This document shows positions 34,767-43,863 of a DNA stretch of 64,000 bases, in pieces. The position numbers and the translations under genes are program-made. The stretch spans positions 186,001 through 250,000 of the forward strand of contig NZ_JIBC01000009.1 of the NCBI RefSeq assembly GCF_000620505.1. The letters run 5' to 3'. Position 1 is the first letter of the stretch. Each line of letters starts with the position of its first letter. The stretch comes from Sulfitobacter sp. 20_GPM-1509m (GTDB lineage: Bacteria; Pseudomonadota; Alphaproteobacteria; Rhodobacterales; Rhodobacteraceae). A model generated the notes under the pieces. The model was not told where the DNA came from, ran no database searches, and saw only the letters and a list, made by a program, of their open reading frames with translations.

Positions 34767-35003
34767 ATGTTTCCCGTATTGATCGGCACCGTGGTGATTG
34801 CGGGGATCGTTGGTTACCTTTCCGAACGCTCGGGCTTTACCCGCAATGGTATCTTGCAAAGCATCATCATCTGCATTGGCGGTGCGTTTCTGTTCTACTT
34901 TGTGCGGCTGATGTTCGGCTTTGGCTTCAACAGTGCGGGGCTGAACGCGATTGTGTCCAGCATCGGCGCTTTGATCATTGTCCCGACGCATTGGCGCAGG
35001 TAG
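34767..35003 (+). CDS. small membrane protein, transglycosylase-associated/GlsB-like
   Basis: 78 residues, three hydrophobic segments (FPVLIGTVVIAGIVGYL, SIIICIGGAFLFYFVRLMFG, AIVSSIGALIIVP). The pattern IGGAFLFYFVRLMFGFGFNSAG resembles the GlsB/YeaQ/YmgE small membrane family but the match is loose. Starts 9 bases after fmt with an AGGAGC ribosome site, so it is part of the def-fmt transcript. Confidence 0.65.
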   Translation: MFPVLIGTVVIAGIVGYLSERSGFTRNGILQSIIICIGGAFLFYFVRLMFGFGFNSAGLNAIVSSIGALIIVPTHWRR

Positions 35004-35050
35004 CCGGCCGGCCCTTCGGGAAGGTTCTCGAACCAGAGAAGCAATCGGGT

Positions 35051-35674
35051 TCAGGATTTCGGCGGCGTCGAGCGGTAGGTGGGCAGTTGCCAGCCAAAGG
35101 CCAGTGATCCGGCACGCAAGGCCCATGTGACGCCCGCGCCTGCGGCCAGTGCAGGCAGGCCGGTGGCCACATAGGTCGACGTCAGCCACAGCGCCAGCGC
35201 GCCGCCGAAGGCCGCCGAGACGTAAAGTTCACCCTGTTTCAGCACCACGGGCACGTCTCCCACGACCACGTCACGCATCAGGCCGCCCATGCAGCCGGTG
35301 ATCATGCCCATCAGGATAATGATCGGGGCGGGTGCGCCAAGGTCCAGCGCCACGCCCGCGCCTGCAGGGACCGCGATGGCCAGCGCGAGACTGTCCAGCC
35401 ACACCAACGTGCGCAGGCGGCTTTCCAGCAGGTGCGCGGTGAAGAACACCACGATGGCTGCCCCACATGCGACGGCGATATAGGTGGGTTGGGCGATCCA
35501 GAACACCGGATTGCGGTCCAGCAACACGTCGCGCAGGGTGCCGCCGCCCATGGCGGTCAGGCAGGCGATGAACAGGAACCCCACGGGGTCCATCTGGGCG
35601 CGGCTGGCGACCAGCGCGCCAGTCAGCGCAAAGATCATGACCGAGCCGAAGTCGAGAAGGGCCAGCCAGCTCAT
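35051..35674 (-). CDS. UPF0126/TRIC-like membrane protein
   Basis: A 207-residue inner-membrane protein built of two UPF0126 repeats, each with a glycine-rich RD motif: AMGGGTLRDVLLDRNPVF and CMGGLMRDVVVGDVPVV. Prokaryotic relatives form trimeric cation channels (TRIC type). Last gene of the ispH operon; its ATG overlaps the upstream stop (ATGA). Confidence 0.88.
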   Translation of the reverse strand: MSWLALLDFGSVMIFALTGALVASRAQMDPVGFLFIACLTAMGGGTLRDVLLDRNPVFWIAQPTYIAVACGAAIVVFFTAHLLESRLRTLVWLDSLALAIAVPAGAGVALDLGAPAPIIILMGMITGCMGGLMRDVVVGDVPVVLKQGELYVSAAFGGALALWLTSTYVATGLPALAAGAGVTWALRAGSLAFGWQLPTYRSTPPKS

Positions 35675-36060
35675 AGCGCGGCCTTGATCCAGTCGATAGC
35701 GTGGCTGTGAGGCGCGGTCAGGCTATCGGGCAGTGGGTCGTCCAGCGCCAGCCAGCCAAAGCGTTGCAGGGTGCCGTCGGAGCCCGCGTTCTGCCATTGG
35801 GCGCGCACGGGTGGCACCGTGCGGCACAGGGCGAAATGCCAGCGCTCGCCCGCGATGATGTCGTCAGAGGTGCCCAGCAGCAGCGCGGCGCGTGTTTCCA
35901 GCCCGCCGATGGCATAAAGCGCCTGTGCGGCGGTGTTTTCGGGGCGGGCGTCGGGGGCGATGTCGGCGTGAACCAGTGCAGGCAGCGGATGGGTCGCGAT
36001 GGCCAGACGACGGGGTGCTCCGTCCGGGTGCAAGGCGACGGGGCAGGCGACCAATCTCAT
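35671..36060 (-). CDS. hypothetical protein, possibly degenerate Nudix fold
   Basis: A 129-residue protein starting [20 protein letters not shown], coupled by ATGA overlaps to rnhA upstream and the UPF0126 gene downstream. The segment [22 protein letters not shown] has the spacing of a Nudix helix but lacks the catalytic REUXEE acids, and [17 protein letters not shown] and [12 protein letters not shown] resemble the late strands of Nudix proteins. Family assignment is a guess; the overlap pattern is good evidence that it is a real gene. Confidence 0.6.
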   Translation of the reverse strand: MRLVACPVALHPDGAPRRLAIATHPLPALVHADIAPDARPENTAAQALYAIGGLETRAALLLGTSDDIIAGERWHFALCRTVPPVRAQWQNAGSDGTLQRFGWLALDDPLPDSLTAPHSHAIDWIKAAL

Positions 36061-36518
36061 TTCGACTTGGTCTTGAACGGGGCCATCCCTGCGCGCGCCA
36101 GCGCATCCGCGCGTTCGTTCTCGGGATGGCCTGCGTGGCCCTTGACCCATTTCCAGGTCACGTTGTGGCGGGCCTGTGCCTGGTCCAGTCGCTGCCACAG
36201 TTCGGCATTGGCCACGGGTTTCTTTGCCGCGTTCTTCCAGCCGTTTTTCTTCCAGCCGAAGATCCACGCGGTGATGCCGTTTTTGACATAGTTGCTGTCG
36301 GTCACCACGGTGATCTTGCTGGGCCGCTCCAGCGCCTCGAGCGCGTTGATCGCGGCCAGCAGTTCCATGCGGTTGTTGGTGGTGGCTGCTTCGCCGCCTT
36401 TCAACTCGCGTTCCTTGACGACCGCGCCGTTGTCCATTGCGCGCATCAAGGCCCCCCAGCCGCCCGGGCCGGGATTGCCGCTGCACGCGCCATCGGTATA
36501 TGCAAATAAATCAGCCAT
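36057..36518 (-). CDS. rnhA: ribonuclease HI
   Basis: A 153-residue endonuclease degrading RNA in RNA:DNA hybrids. Catalytic acids are visible in [31 protein letters not shown] and [12 protein letters not shown], plus the final Asp in [13 protein letters not shown] 36518 overlaps the upstream methyltransferase end by 8 bases; the in-frame extension to 36575 is inside that gene and rejected. Confidence 0.96.
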   Translation of the reverse strand: MADLFAYTDGACSGNPGPGGWGALMRAMDNGAVVKERELKGGEAATTNNRMELLAAINALEALERPSKITVVTDSNYVKNGITAWIFGWKKNGWKNAAKKPVANAELWQRLDQAQARHNVTWKWVKGHAGHPENERADALARAGMAPFKTKSK

Positions 36519-37086
36519 GAGCGCGCAGACATAGCCAGTCTGCATAGGTGCCGTCCAGCCCCTTGTCGCGCCCATATGTGCGGGCGTCGATGGTAAAGCC
36601 TGCGTCGCTCAGCAGGGCGGCCAGTTCGTCTTCGGAATAATAGGTGTAGAGCCTGCCGATGCTGTCGCGGGCCGATCCGGTGCCCAGCTTCATCCCGATG
36701 TGAAACAGGCCGCCCGCACGCAGGGCGGATTTGATTGCCGCCAGATGGCGCGGCATGTCGCTGCGCGGTGCGTGCAGCAGGCTGAAGTTGGCCCAGATGC
36801 CGTCAAAGCAGCCACTGATGTCGTCGAAGGTGCCAAGCTGGGCGGTCACGCCGGGGTGGCGGGCGGCCATCGCCACCATTTCCGGCACGGCATCCATGGC
36901 CGTCACGTCAAAGCCCGCGTCCGCCATGCGCCCCGCGGCGCGACCCGGTCCACAGCCCAGATCCAGCACGCGGCCCGTGCCAAGGGTGGCCATGAAGTCG
37001 CTGAGCTGCGGGTCTTCGTAATTGGTCATGGTGGCATAATCGGCGGCCTTGGCCGCGTAGACATCCAATGTGGCCTTGTCGCTCAT
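36511..37086 (-). CDS. class I SAM-dependent methyltransferase
   Basis: A 191-residue Rossmann methyltransferase: [19 protein letters not shown] binds [16 protein letters not shown] carries the ribose-binding acid and [20 protein letters not shown] is motif II. Substrate unknown, likely a small molecule. ATGA overlap with the DUF3429 gene upstream. Confidence 0.9.
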   Translation of the reverse strand: MSDKATLDVYAAKAADYATMTNYEDPQLSDFMATLGTGRVLDLGCGPGRAAGRMADAGFDVTAMDAVPEMVAMAARHPGVTAQLGTFDDISGCFDGIWANFSLLHAPRSDMPRHLAAIKSALRAGGLFHIGMKLGTGSARDSIGRLYTYYSEDELAALLSDAGFTIDARTYGRDKGLDGTYADWLCLRAHG

Positions 37087-37544
37087 GCAAAGATCCCGAT
37101 GGCCAGACAGATCAGTACGATAGCGGTCAGCAGTACCCGCAGGTGCATCCACCAGACCGGCGCGAGGCCCCAATGCCAGAAGGCAAAGTCGAGCAGCAAC
37201 AGGCCTGCAAAGCCCACCATCAGGTTAAGCCCCGCCGCCTCGGGCCCGTTGCCGGTCATGACAAAGGCCCAGAGGGCCGGGATCACCGACAGCGCATAGC
37301 CGGTGGCGGCCTGCGCGCCGCTGGTTTTGGTGGCAAAGCCCCACAGCACGCCGGACATGAACGACAGGATCACCGCGCCGTAAAACAGCTGCACATAAGG
37401 GCCGACAAAGCGCGCGCCCAACGTGCGGATGCACCAGTCGGCCAAATCGGGGCTAAGAACCGTGGCAGCGCCCCAGACAAAGGGCAGCAGGCCCAGAAGG
37501 CCAAGGGCCAGAGGTGCGCGGGGGATCGTGTTCATGGTGGGCAT
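37083..37544 (-). CDS. DUF3429 family membrane protein
   Basis: A 153-residue protein with five hydrophobic segments; the DUF3429 hallmark is the LFYGAVILSFMSGVLWGFAT helix. Function unknown. An alternative ATG three codons downstream is possible. Lies 19 bases after the VOC gene and overlaps the methyltransferase start. Confidence 0.82.
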   Translation of the reverse strand: MPTMNTIPRAPLALGLLGLLPFVWGAATVLSPDLADWCIRTLGARFVGPYVQLFYGAVILSFMSGVLWGFATKTSGAQAATGYALSVIPALWAFVMTGNGPEAAGLNLMVGFAGLLLLDFAFWHWGLAPVWWMHLRVLLTAIVLICLAIGIFA

Positions 37545-37563
37545 GTCCTGTCAGGTGGTCGTC

Positions 37564-37959
37564 TTAGTGGCCGTCCCAGACCAGTTCCATGCGCAGACCA
37601 CCCGGTTCGGTGAACATCATGTGCTGGCGTGGGCCGTCGCCCATCTGTTCGGGCATGAATTCGACTCGCACACCGGGCCAGCCTGCGACCAGTTCGGCAG
37701 TGTCCAGCAGGTGTGCCTGATCCTGTACGGACAGCGCCAGATGATGCAGGCCGATCTGCGCGCGACGGTCAAAGTCGCGGGCATCTGCATCGGCCTGCCA
37801 CAGGGTCAGGCGCAGGCTGCCATCGGTCACGGTTGTGCGCGGATAGGACTGGTCCTGGGCGGTTTGCAGCCAGCCCAGGCATTTGACAAAAAAGCCCGTG
37901 GTGGTGTCCAGATCGCGCACGGTCAGGCCAAGATGGTTCAGGCCGGTGGTCTTTGTCAT
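37564..37959 (-). CDS. VOC family (glyoxalase-like) protein
   Basis: A 131-residue two-module beta-alpha-beta-beta-beta protein: LNHLGLTVRDLDTTTGFFVK (first metal His), IGLHHLALSVQDQAHLLDTA (second), and MFTEPGGLRMELVWDG (terminal Glu). Likely a metal-dependent lyase, dioxygenase or binding protein; substrate unknown. ATG 37959 has a strong GAGGAGG site and lies 10 bases after ispH, so the longer frame is rejected. Confidence 0.88.
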   Translation of the reverse strand: MTKTTGLNHLGLTVRDLDTTTGFFVKCLGWLQTAQDQSYPRTTVTDGSLRLTLWQADADARDFDRRAQIGLHHLALSVQDQAHLLDTAELVAGWPGVRVEFMPEQMGDGPRQHMMFTEPGGLRMELVWDGH

Positions 37960-37969
37960 GGAAACCTCC

Positions 37970-38923
37970 TCAGGCGGTGGCGCGCAGCACACGCGGGACT
38001 TTGAACTCGACGTGTTCCACGGCGGTTTCGACTAGTTCGGTTGTCACGTCAAAGCGGGCTTTGAGCGCGTCGATCACCTCGTTGATCAACACCTCGGGGG
38101 CGGATGCCCCTGCCGTGACGCCAATCGAGGTGATGCCTTCCAGGCTGCGCCAGTCGATGTCGGCGGCGCGCTGAACCAGTTGGGCATAGTCGCAGCCGGC
38201 ACGTGCGCCCACCTCGACCAGACGGCGCGAGTTGGACGAGTTCGGTGCGCCCACCACCAGCATGGCGTCGCATTTGGGCGCGATGGCCTTCACCGCTTCC
38301 TGGCGGTTGGTGGTGGCGTAACAGATATCTTCCTTGTGCGGCCCGACGATGTCGGGAAAACGCGCCTTGAGCGCGGCGACGATGTCGGCCGTGTCGTCCA
38401 CGCTCAGCGTTGTCTGGGTGACATAGGCCAGTTGCGTGGGGTCGCGCACGTCGACGTGTGCGACGTCATCGGGCGTTTCGACCAGCAGGACTTCGCCCTC
38501 GGGCAATTGACCCATGGTGCCGATGGTTTCGGGGTGCCCCGCATGGCCGATCATGATCATCTGCAAGCCTGCCTCGGAATGGCGCTGGGCTTCGATGTGG
38601 ACCTTGCTGACCAGCGGGCAGGTGGCATCCACATAGACCATCTGGCGGCCTTCGGCGGCGGCGGGGATCGCCTTGGGGACGCCATGGGCGGAAAAGATCA
38701 CGGGGCGGTCGTCGGGGCATTCGTCCAGTTCTTCGACGAACACCGCCCCCTTGTCGCGTAATCCGTCAACGACAAAGCGGTTGTGCACGATTTCGTGGCG
38801 CACGTAGACGGGCGCGCCCCACTTCTCCAGGGCCATTTCGACAATCTTGATGGCGCGGTCCACGCCTGCGCAGAACCCGCGCGGGGCGGCAAGATACAGG
38901 GTCAGGGGCGGTTTGGACGACAT
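37970..38923 (-). CDS. ispH: 4-hydroxy-3-methylbut-2-enyl diphosphate reductase
   Basis: Last enzyme of the MEP isoprenoid pathway, a 4Fe-4S protein giving IPP and DMAPP. The three cluster cysteines are in [25 protein letters not shown] and [14 protein letters not shown]; active-site motifs HEIVHN, FSAHGVP and GAPNSSNS are present. 317 residues from ATG 38923. First gene of the seven-gene minus-strand operon reaching 35051. Confidence 0.97.
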   Translation of the reverse strand: MSSKPPLTLYLAAPRGFCAGVDRAIKIVEMALEKWGAPVYVRHEIVHNRFVVDGLRDKGAVFVEELDECPDDRPVIFSAHGVPKAIPAAAEGRQMVYVDATCPLVSKVHIEAQRHSEAGLQMIMIGHAGHPETIGTMGQLPEGEVLLVETPDDVAHVDVRDPTQLAYVTQTTLSVDDTADIVAALKARFPDIVGPHKEDICYATTNRQEAVKAIAPKCDAMLVVGAPNSSNSRRLVEVGARAGCDYAQLVQRAADIDWRSLEGITSIGVTAGASAPEVLINEVIDALKARFDVTTELVETAVEHVEFKVPRVLRATA

Positions 38924-38994
38924 GACAGGCTCCGGGGTGGTGACATGTGACAGGTAGGTCGTCAGGCGGGCGGCGTAAACCCTGTGGGCGCGGC

Positions 38995-39735
38995 TCAGTC
39001 GCCTTTGCGCCAGATCAGTTGCGCAGCTTCGGCGCGGTTTTTCACGCCCAGTTTGCGATAAGCGGACTTGAGGTAGTCCGAAACCGTATGCGGCGAGATT
39101 TCGCACATCCGGGCACATTCCTTGCGGCTGAGTCCGCTGGCGACCAGATAGATCAGCTCACTTTCGCGCGCGCTGAGGTCTGCGGTCACCGCGAACCCTG
39201 GCGCGACTTTCAGATCGCGAAAGGCTGGATCCGGTTGAATGTCCTGTTCTCGGGCCAGCTCTTCGATCCTGCGGTGCGCGATCAGGCAGAAAAACCGCAA
39301 GGCTTCGGCTTTGGGGGCGATGCGGTCATCGAACTGGGCGCGCGACAGGCCAGTGCCAAGGTTGAAGCCGCCAAAGCGCTGCGATCCTTCCAGGCGCATG
39401 GGAATGCCAAGCCCCGAAAAAAATCCATGCGCTGCGGCGTCTTTGATGAAATCCTTGGCTGTGTCGGGCAGGTAGGCGTGTTCAGACAGGAATTCGTAGC
39501 CCGTAAAGCTGATGGCGTAGCTTCGACAGCAATGCGCCAGAAACGGATCGTCCTGGGGCTGCAACGTTGTGTAGATGTCGGGTCGGTTGGTCAACGTGAA
39601 CGGCGCACTGAAGTCGCTGTTCACCGTCAAGTAAATGACATGATCAATCCCGCTTTCGGCGAGTCCTTCAAGCGTCAGCGCCCAAAGTGTTTGAATGTCT
39701 TTGGCCTTGTCGATGGCCGCTATTTTACTTTGCAT
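38995..39735 (-). CDS. orphan LuxR-type autoinducer-domain regulator
   Basis: About 246 residues. N-terminal autoinducer-binding-like domain (residues about 15-165, with [10 protein letters not shown] conserving the Gly of that domain) and C-terminal LuxR HTH ([20 protein letters not shown], then [22 protein letters not shown]). Several ligand-pocket aromatics normally Trp in TraR/LuxR are not Trp here (for example AISFTG), so the ligand may not be an ordinary acyl-homoserine lactone. No luxI lies in the window. ATG 39735 is preferred over an upstream GTG at 39786, because a 20-bp palindrome lies between them. Confidence 0.85.
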   Translation of the reverse strand: MQSKIAAIDKAKDIQTLWALTLEGLAESGIDHVIYLTVNSDFSAPFTLTNRPDIYTTLQPQDDPFLAHCCRSYAISFTGYEFLSEHAYLPDTAKDFIKDAAAHGFFSGLGIPMRLEGSQRFGGFNLGTGLSRAQFDDRIAPKAEALRFFCLIAHRRIEELAREQDIQPDPAFRDLKVAPGFAVTADLSARESELIYLVASGLSRKECARMCEISPHTVSDYLKSAYRKLGVKNRAEAAQLIWRKGD

Positions 39736-39745
39736 CTGCCCCTGC

Positions 39746-39765
39746 ACCCCCCCAATTCGGGGGGT
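39746..39765. promoter_or_regulatory. 20-bp C/G palindrome before the LuxR-type gene
   Basis: Six C and six G separated by CAATTC and bordered by A and T form an inverted repeat of exactly lux-box length, ending 10 bases upstream of the regulator ATG. As RNA it would fold into a hairpin next to the GGGGCAG ribosome site. Either an autoregulatory operator or a translational hairpin; not a terminator because no T run follows. Confidence 0.5.
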
Positions 39766-39827
39766 CGTGTTATGCGGCGTTTTCACTAAAGTATGTAAGG
39801 TAACATAAGACGAAAAAATTTATTTCA

Positions 39828-39860
39828 AGAAAAACCGGACCTCTTGCGCCAGAGGTCCGG
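39828..39860 (-). terminator. terminator of NYN-domain gene
   Basis: Perfect 10-bp stem CCGGACCTCT / AGAGGTCCGG (39835-39844 with 39851-39860), loop TGCGCC, followed on the minus strand by TTTTTCTTG. It isolates the NYN gene from the LuxR-type gene. Confidence 0.9.
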
Positions 39861-39930
39861 CCGTTCAGCATTTAGCCACGCGCCAGATGGCAGCGCAGTT
39901 GGTCAGAAACAGGCGGCGCCTTTGCGTCGC

Positions 39931-40506
39931 TCAGCGTTCGTTTGCTGCCGCGTTCTGGCGTGGAGCAAAGTCCTCTTCGCGGGGCGGGCGGCCGATCACG
40001 TCCTTCAGTTCCTCCAACTCGATAAAGTTGTCGGCCTGACGGCGCAGGTCGTCCGAGATCATCGGGGGCTGGCTGCGGATCGTGGATACAACCGAAACCC
40101 GAACACCCTGGCGTTGCAGGCTTTCGATCAGCGGGCGAAAATCCCCGTCGCCCGAAAACAGAACGATGTGATCCACACGCGGAGCAAGCTCCATTGCATC
40201 GACCGCCAATTCGATGTCCATGTTGCCCTTGACCTTACGGCGGCCCATGGAATCGGTGTATTCCTTGGCTGGTTTGGTGACCATGGTGAAGCCATTGTAG
40301 TTCAGCCAGTCAACCAGAGGGCGGATTGGGGAATACTCGTCGTTTTCCAGAAGCGCAGTGTAGTAAAATGCGCGGAGGAGCTTGCCGCGACGCATGAACT
40401 CTTGACGTAGCAACTTGTAGTCGATGTCGAAACCTAATGCTTTCGCTGCGGCATACAAATTGGACCCGTCGATGAACAGCGCGAGCCGTTCGTCCTTATA
40501 AAACAT
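39931..40506 (-). CDS. NYN domain protein (LabA/DUF88 family)
   Basis: A 191-residue PIN-like NYN nuclease-fold protein. Conserved acids: ALFIDGSNLYAA, KGNMDIELAVDAM and VLFSGDGDFRPLIE line a metal site. Relatives include LabA and are thought to act on RNA. ATG 40506 starts the domain; the longer frame is unrelated. Single-gene transcript between a terminator and the divergent folK. Confidence 0.9.
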   Translation of the reverse strand: MFYKDERLALFIDGSNLYAAAKALGFDIDYKLLRQEFMRRGKLLRAFYYTALLENDEYSPIRPLVDWLNYNGFTMVTKPAKEYTDSMGRRKVKGNMDIELAVDAMELAPRVDHIVLFSGDGDFRPLIESLQRQGVRVSVVSTIRSQPPMISDDLRRQADNFIELEELKDVIGRPPREEDFAPRQNAAANER

Positions 40507-40645
40507 GAAACGTCCTTTCGAAAAACGCCCCGCCTGCCTGTTTCCGTGAGTGTGTTGGTGAATTAAGACAGGGCATACCGGGCGAAAATATGTATTTTTA
40601 ATTATGCTGCAAGCCATGCAGGGCGTCAAAAGGGACATTGAGTTG

Positions 40646-41212
40646 ATGCAATTCCGGTCAGATATACTGATTGCCGTCGGGTCAAATCAGCGGTCTTTCG
40701 CCGGAGCGCCGGAAGAAACGCTGAAAACTGCCTATGCGCAGCTGGAACTGGCGGGCGGAGTGATTCGCAAAGCCAGCCCGTTTTATGCGACGCCGTGCTT
40801 TCCTGCAGGCGCTGGACCGGATTACGTCAATGCGGCACTCTCCTTAAAGTGGAATTCTACCCCGGGTGATATTATCGCAGCCCTACATCGGATCGAGGCC
40901 GATCTGGGGCGTGAACGGGTGCAGCGATGGGGGCAGCGCACGGTCGACCTGGACCTGATTGCAGTGGGGGATCTGGTGTTGCCGGATCGTGAAACCTATA
41001 CCCGCTGGCGCGATCTGCCGCTTGCGCAGCAGATGAAAGAGACCCCGGACCGGCTGATCCTGCCGCATCCGCGGATGCATGAACGGGCCTTTGTGCTGGT
41101 GCCGCTGGCGGATGTGGAACCCGACTGGGTGCATCCGGTGACAGGGCAGACCGTGGTACAGATGCGCGACGCGCTGGACCCTGCGCTGCGGGCCGAAGTC
41201 GTGCCGTTGTAG
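40646..41212 (+). CDS. folK: 2-amino-4-hydroxy-6-hydroxymethyldihydropteridine diphosphokinase
   Basis: HPPK of folate synthesis, transferring pyrophosphate from [13 protein letters not shown] opens the fold; [30 protein letters not shown] and [20 protein letters not shown] are the signature stretches. 188 residues; ATG 40646 is preferred, though in-frame ATGs at 40604 and 40616 exist. Followed by rpoZ after about 105 bases. Confidence 0.94.
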   Translation: MQFRSDILIAVGSNQRSFAGAPEETLKTAYAQLELAGGVIRKASPFYATPCFPAGAGPDYVNAALSLKWNSTPGDIIAALHRIEADLGRERVQRWGQRTVDLDLIAVGDLVLPDRETYTRWRDLPLAQQMKETPDRLILPHPRMHERAFVLVPLADVEPDWVHPVTGQTVVQMRDALDPALRAEVVPL

Positions 41213-41318
41213 CACGTGGCACTGCGTCGCTTTGGCGCTTGTTTTCGCCTTGTCATCAGGGGCGGAAGCGCCTAAATACACGTCTTCTGATGTTATTGTC
41301 CGATGCAGGAGCACTCAA

Positions 41319-41675
41319 ATGGCCCGCGTAACAGTCGAAGACTGCGTAGATAAGGTTCCAAACCGCTTTGAACTGGTGATGCTTGCCGCACACCGGGCGC
41401 GCGAAATTTCGGCGGGCTCCGCTGTCACTGTCGACCGTGACAACGACAAGAACCCTGTCGTGTCGCTGCGTGAGATCGCAGAGGAAACCCAAGGTGCCGA
41501 CGACCTGCGCGAGCGGATGATCGAAAGCAACCAGAACCAGATCGAGATCGACGAGCCGGAAGAAGACGCAATGGCGCTTTTGATGGGTCAGGAAACAGCT
41601 GACAAGCCCGACGAAGACAGCATGACCGAAGAAATGCTGCTGCGTCAGTTGATGGCGGCTCAGGGACAAGGCTAA
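41319..41675 (+). CDS. rpoZ: RNA polymerase omega subunit
   Basis: Starts [20 protein letters not shown] with [10 protein letters not shown], the omega core, followed by [14 protein letters not shown]. 118 residues, longer than E. coli omega because of an acidic tail ([15 protein letters not shown] and onward). Directly upstream of the RelA/SpoT gene (20 bases), the classical rpoZ-spoT arrangement linking omega to ppGpp response. Confidence 0.97.
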   Translation: MARVTVEDCVDKVPNRFELVMLAAHRAREISAGSAVTVDRDNDKNPVVSLREIAEETQGADDLRERMIESNQNQIEIDEPEEDAMALLMGQETADKPDEDSMTEEMLLRQLMAAQGQG

Positions 41676-41695
41676 CGCCTTAAGGTGCGGACCAA

Positions 41696-43837
41696 ATGAT
41701 CTCTGCCGACGACCTGATCGCGCTGGTCCGCAATTATAACCCCAAGACACATGAAAATCTTATTCGCGCCGCCTATGATTACGGCGCGAAGATGCACGAG
41801 GGGCAGTTTCGCCACTCGGGAGAGCCGTATTTCACGCACCCCGTGGCCGTCGCCGCGATCCTGACAGAGCAGCAACTGGATGATGCCACGATCATCACCG
41901 CGCTGTTGCACGATACGATCGAAGACACCAAAGCCTCTTATAAAACCGTATCGGAATTGTTTGGCGACGATGTGGCCACGCTGGTCGATGGCGTGACCAA
42001 GCTGACCAATTTGCAGCTGAGTTCACTGGAAACCAAGCAGGCCGAGAATTTCCGCAAGCTGTTCATGGCGATGTCCAAGGACATGCGGGTGATTCTGGTC
42101 AAGCTGGCGGACCGGCTGCACAACATGCGCACGATCAAATCGATGCGCGTCGACAAGCAGGTGCAAAAGGCCCGCGAAACGATGGATATCTTTGCGCCCC
42201 TGGCAGGCCGCATGGGTATGCAATGGATGCGCGAAGAACTGGAGGATCTGGCGTTCCGGGTGCTCAACCCCGAGGCGCGCGCGTCGATCATCCGCCGTTT
42301 TGTCACACTGCAACGCGAAACCGGCGACGTGATCCAGCGGATCACCAACGACATGCGACACGAGCTGGAAAAGGCCGATATCGAGGCGGATGTTTTTGGC
42401 CGCGCGAAAAAGCCGTTTTCGATCTGGCGCAAGATGCAGGAAAAGGACCTGAGCTTTTCGCGGCTGTCGGACATCTACGGCTTTCGCCTGATCACCGACA
42501 GCGAAGAGGATTGTTACCGCGCGCTGGGTGCCATCCACCAGCGGTGGCGTGCTGTTCCGGGCCGGTTCAAGGATTACATCAGCCAGCCCAAGAGCAACGG
42601 TTATCGTTCGATTCACACCACCGTGTCGGGACGGGACGGCAAGCGGGTCGAGGTGCAGATCCGCACACGCCAGATGCATGACGTGGCCGAAAGCGGCGTG
42701 GCGGCGCATTGGTCCTATCGGGACGGTGTGCGGTCGCAGAACCCCTTTGCGGTTGATCCGGTAAAATGGATCGCCGGGCTGACCGAACAGTTCAACGACG
42801 AAGACGATCACGATGATTTCCTCGAAGCGGTTAAGCTCGAGATGTATTCGGATCAGGTGTTCTGCTTTACGCCCAAGGGCGACGTGGTGAAGCTGCCGCG
42901 TGGCGCGACGCCGATTGATTTCGCCTATGCCATCCATACCCGGATCGGCAACGCCTGTGTGGGCGCCAAGGTCGACGGGATGCGGGTGCCGCTGTGGACA
43001 CGGGTGAAAAACGGCCAGTCGGTCGAGATCATCACCGCAGAGGGCCAGACGCCGCAGGCCACATGGCTTGAGATTGCCACAACCGGCAAGGCCAAGTCGG
43101 CCGTGCGCCGGTCGCTGCGCGAAGCAGACCGCGAACGTTTCATCAAGCTGGGGCACGAGCTGGCCCGCTCGGCCTTTTCCAACGTCGGGCGCAAGGCAAC
43201 GGACAAGGTATTGGACACCGCGGCCAAACACCTGCGGCTTTCGGACGGTGACGAGGTTCTGGCGCGCCTGGGCAGCGCCGAACTGACCGGCCGTGAAGTG
43301 GTCCAGTCGGTCTATCCCGATCTTGCGCCCAAAACAGGCAAGAAGGTGGACAAGCGTCGCGCGGTGATCGGCCTGTCGCCGGGGCAAAGCTTTGACCGTG
43401 CGACCTGTTGCCAGCCTTTGCCGGGTGAACGTATTGTGGGCATCACCTATCGCGGGCAGGGGGTGGTCGTGCATTCGATCGACTGTCAGCGGCTGGTGGA
43501 TTTCGACGATCAACCCGACCGCTGGCTGGACCTGCATTGGCATGACGGCAGCCACCCGGCGGTTTACGGGGCCACTCTGGACATGACGATTGGCAACGAT
43601 GCGGGGGTGTTGGGCCGGATCTGCACCTTGATCGGCGACAGCAGTGCAAATATTTCGGATTTAGAGTTCCTGGACCGGAAACCGGACTTTTACCGCCTGC
43701 TGATAAATGTTGAACTGCGGGATGTGGAGCATTTGCATTCGCTGATGCTGACACTTGAAGCCGAGAGCGAGGTTGCGTCGATCGAGCGCTTCCGCGATGT
43801 CACAAAAGGTGCGGCCGATCCGGCGCGTACCTCCTGA
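41696..43837 (+). CDS. bifunctional RelA/SpoT (p)ppGpp synthase/hydrolase
   Basis: A 713-residue Rel enzyme. N-terminal HD hydrolase (FTHPVAVAAIL, LLHDTIEDT near residue 73, LADRLHNMRTI), synthetase domain (DIYGFRLIT, PKSNGYRSIHTTV, VEVQIRTRQMHD), TGS domain (FCFTPKGDVVKLPRGATPID) and C-terminal ACT domain (GNDAGVLGRICTLIGDSSAN). All hydrolase residues look intact, so it should both make and destroy ppGpp, as the usual single Rel of alphaproteobacteria. Confidence 0.96.
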   Translation: MISADDLIALVRNYNPKTHENLIRAAYDYGAKMHEGQFRHSGEPYFTHPVAVAAILTEQQLDDATIITALLHDTIEDTKASYKTVSELFGDDVATLVDGVTKLTNLQLSSLETKQAENFRKLFMAMSKDMRVILVKLADRLHNMRTIKSMRVDKQVQKARETMDIFAPLAGRMGMQWMREELEDLAFRVLNPEARASIIRRFVTLQRETGDVIQRITNDMRHELEKADIEADVFGRAKKPFSIWRKMQEKDLSFSRLSDIYGFRLITDSEEDCYRALGAIHQRWRAVPGRFKDYISQPKSNGYRSIHTTVSGRDGKRVEVQIRTRQMHDVAESGVAAHWSYRDGVRSQNPFAVDPVKWIAGLTEQFNDEDDHDDFLEAVKLEMYSDQVFCFTPKGDVVKLPRGATPIDFAYAIHTRIGNACVGAKVDGMRVPLWTRVKNGQSVEIITAEGQTPQATWLEIATTGKAKSAVRRSLREADRERFIKLGHELARSAFSNVGRKATDKVLDTAAKHLRLSDGDEVLARLGSAELTGREVVQSVYPDLAPKTGKKVDKRRAVIGLSPGQSFDRATCCQPLPGERIVGITYRGQGVVVHSIDCQRLVDFDDQPDRWLDLHWHDGSHPAVYGATLDMTIGNDAGVLGRICTLIGDSSANISDLEFLDRKPDFYRLLINVELRDVEHLHSLMLTLEAESEVASIERFRDVTKGAADPARTS

Positions 43838-43863
43838 ATCCGAACGGGAAGGACCCTGATACG

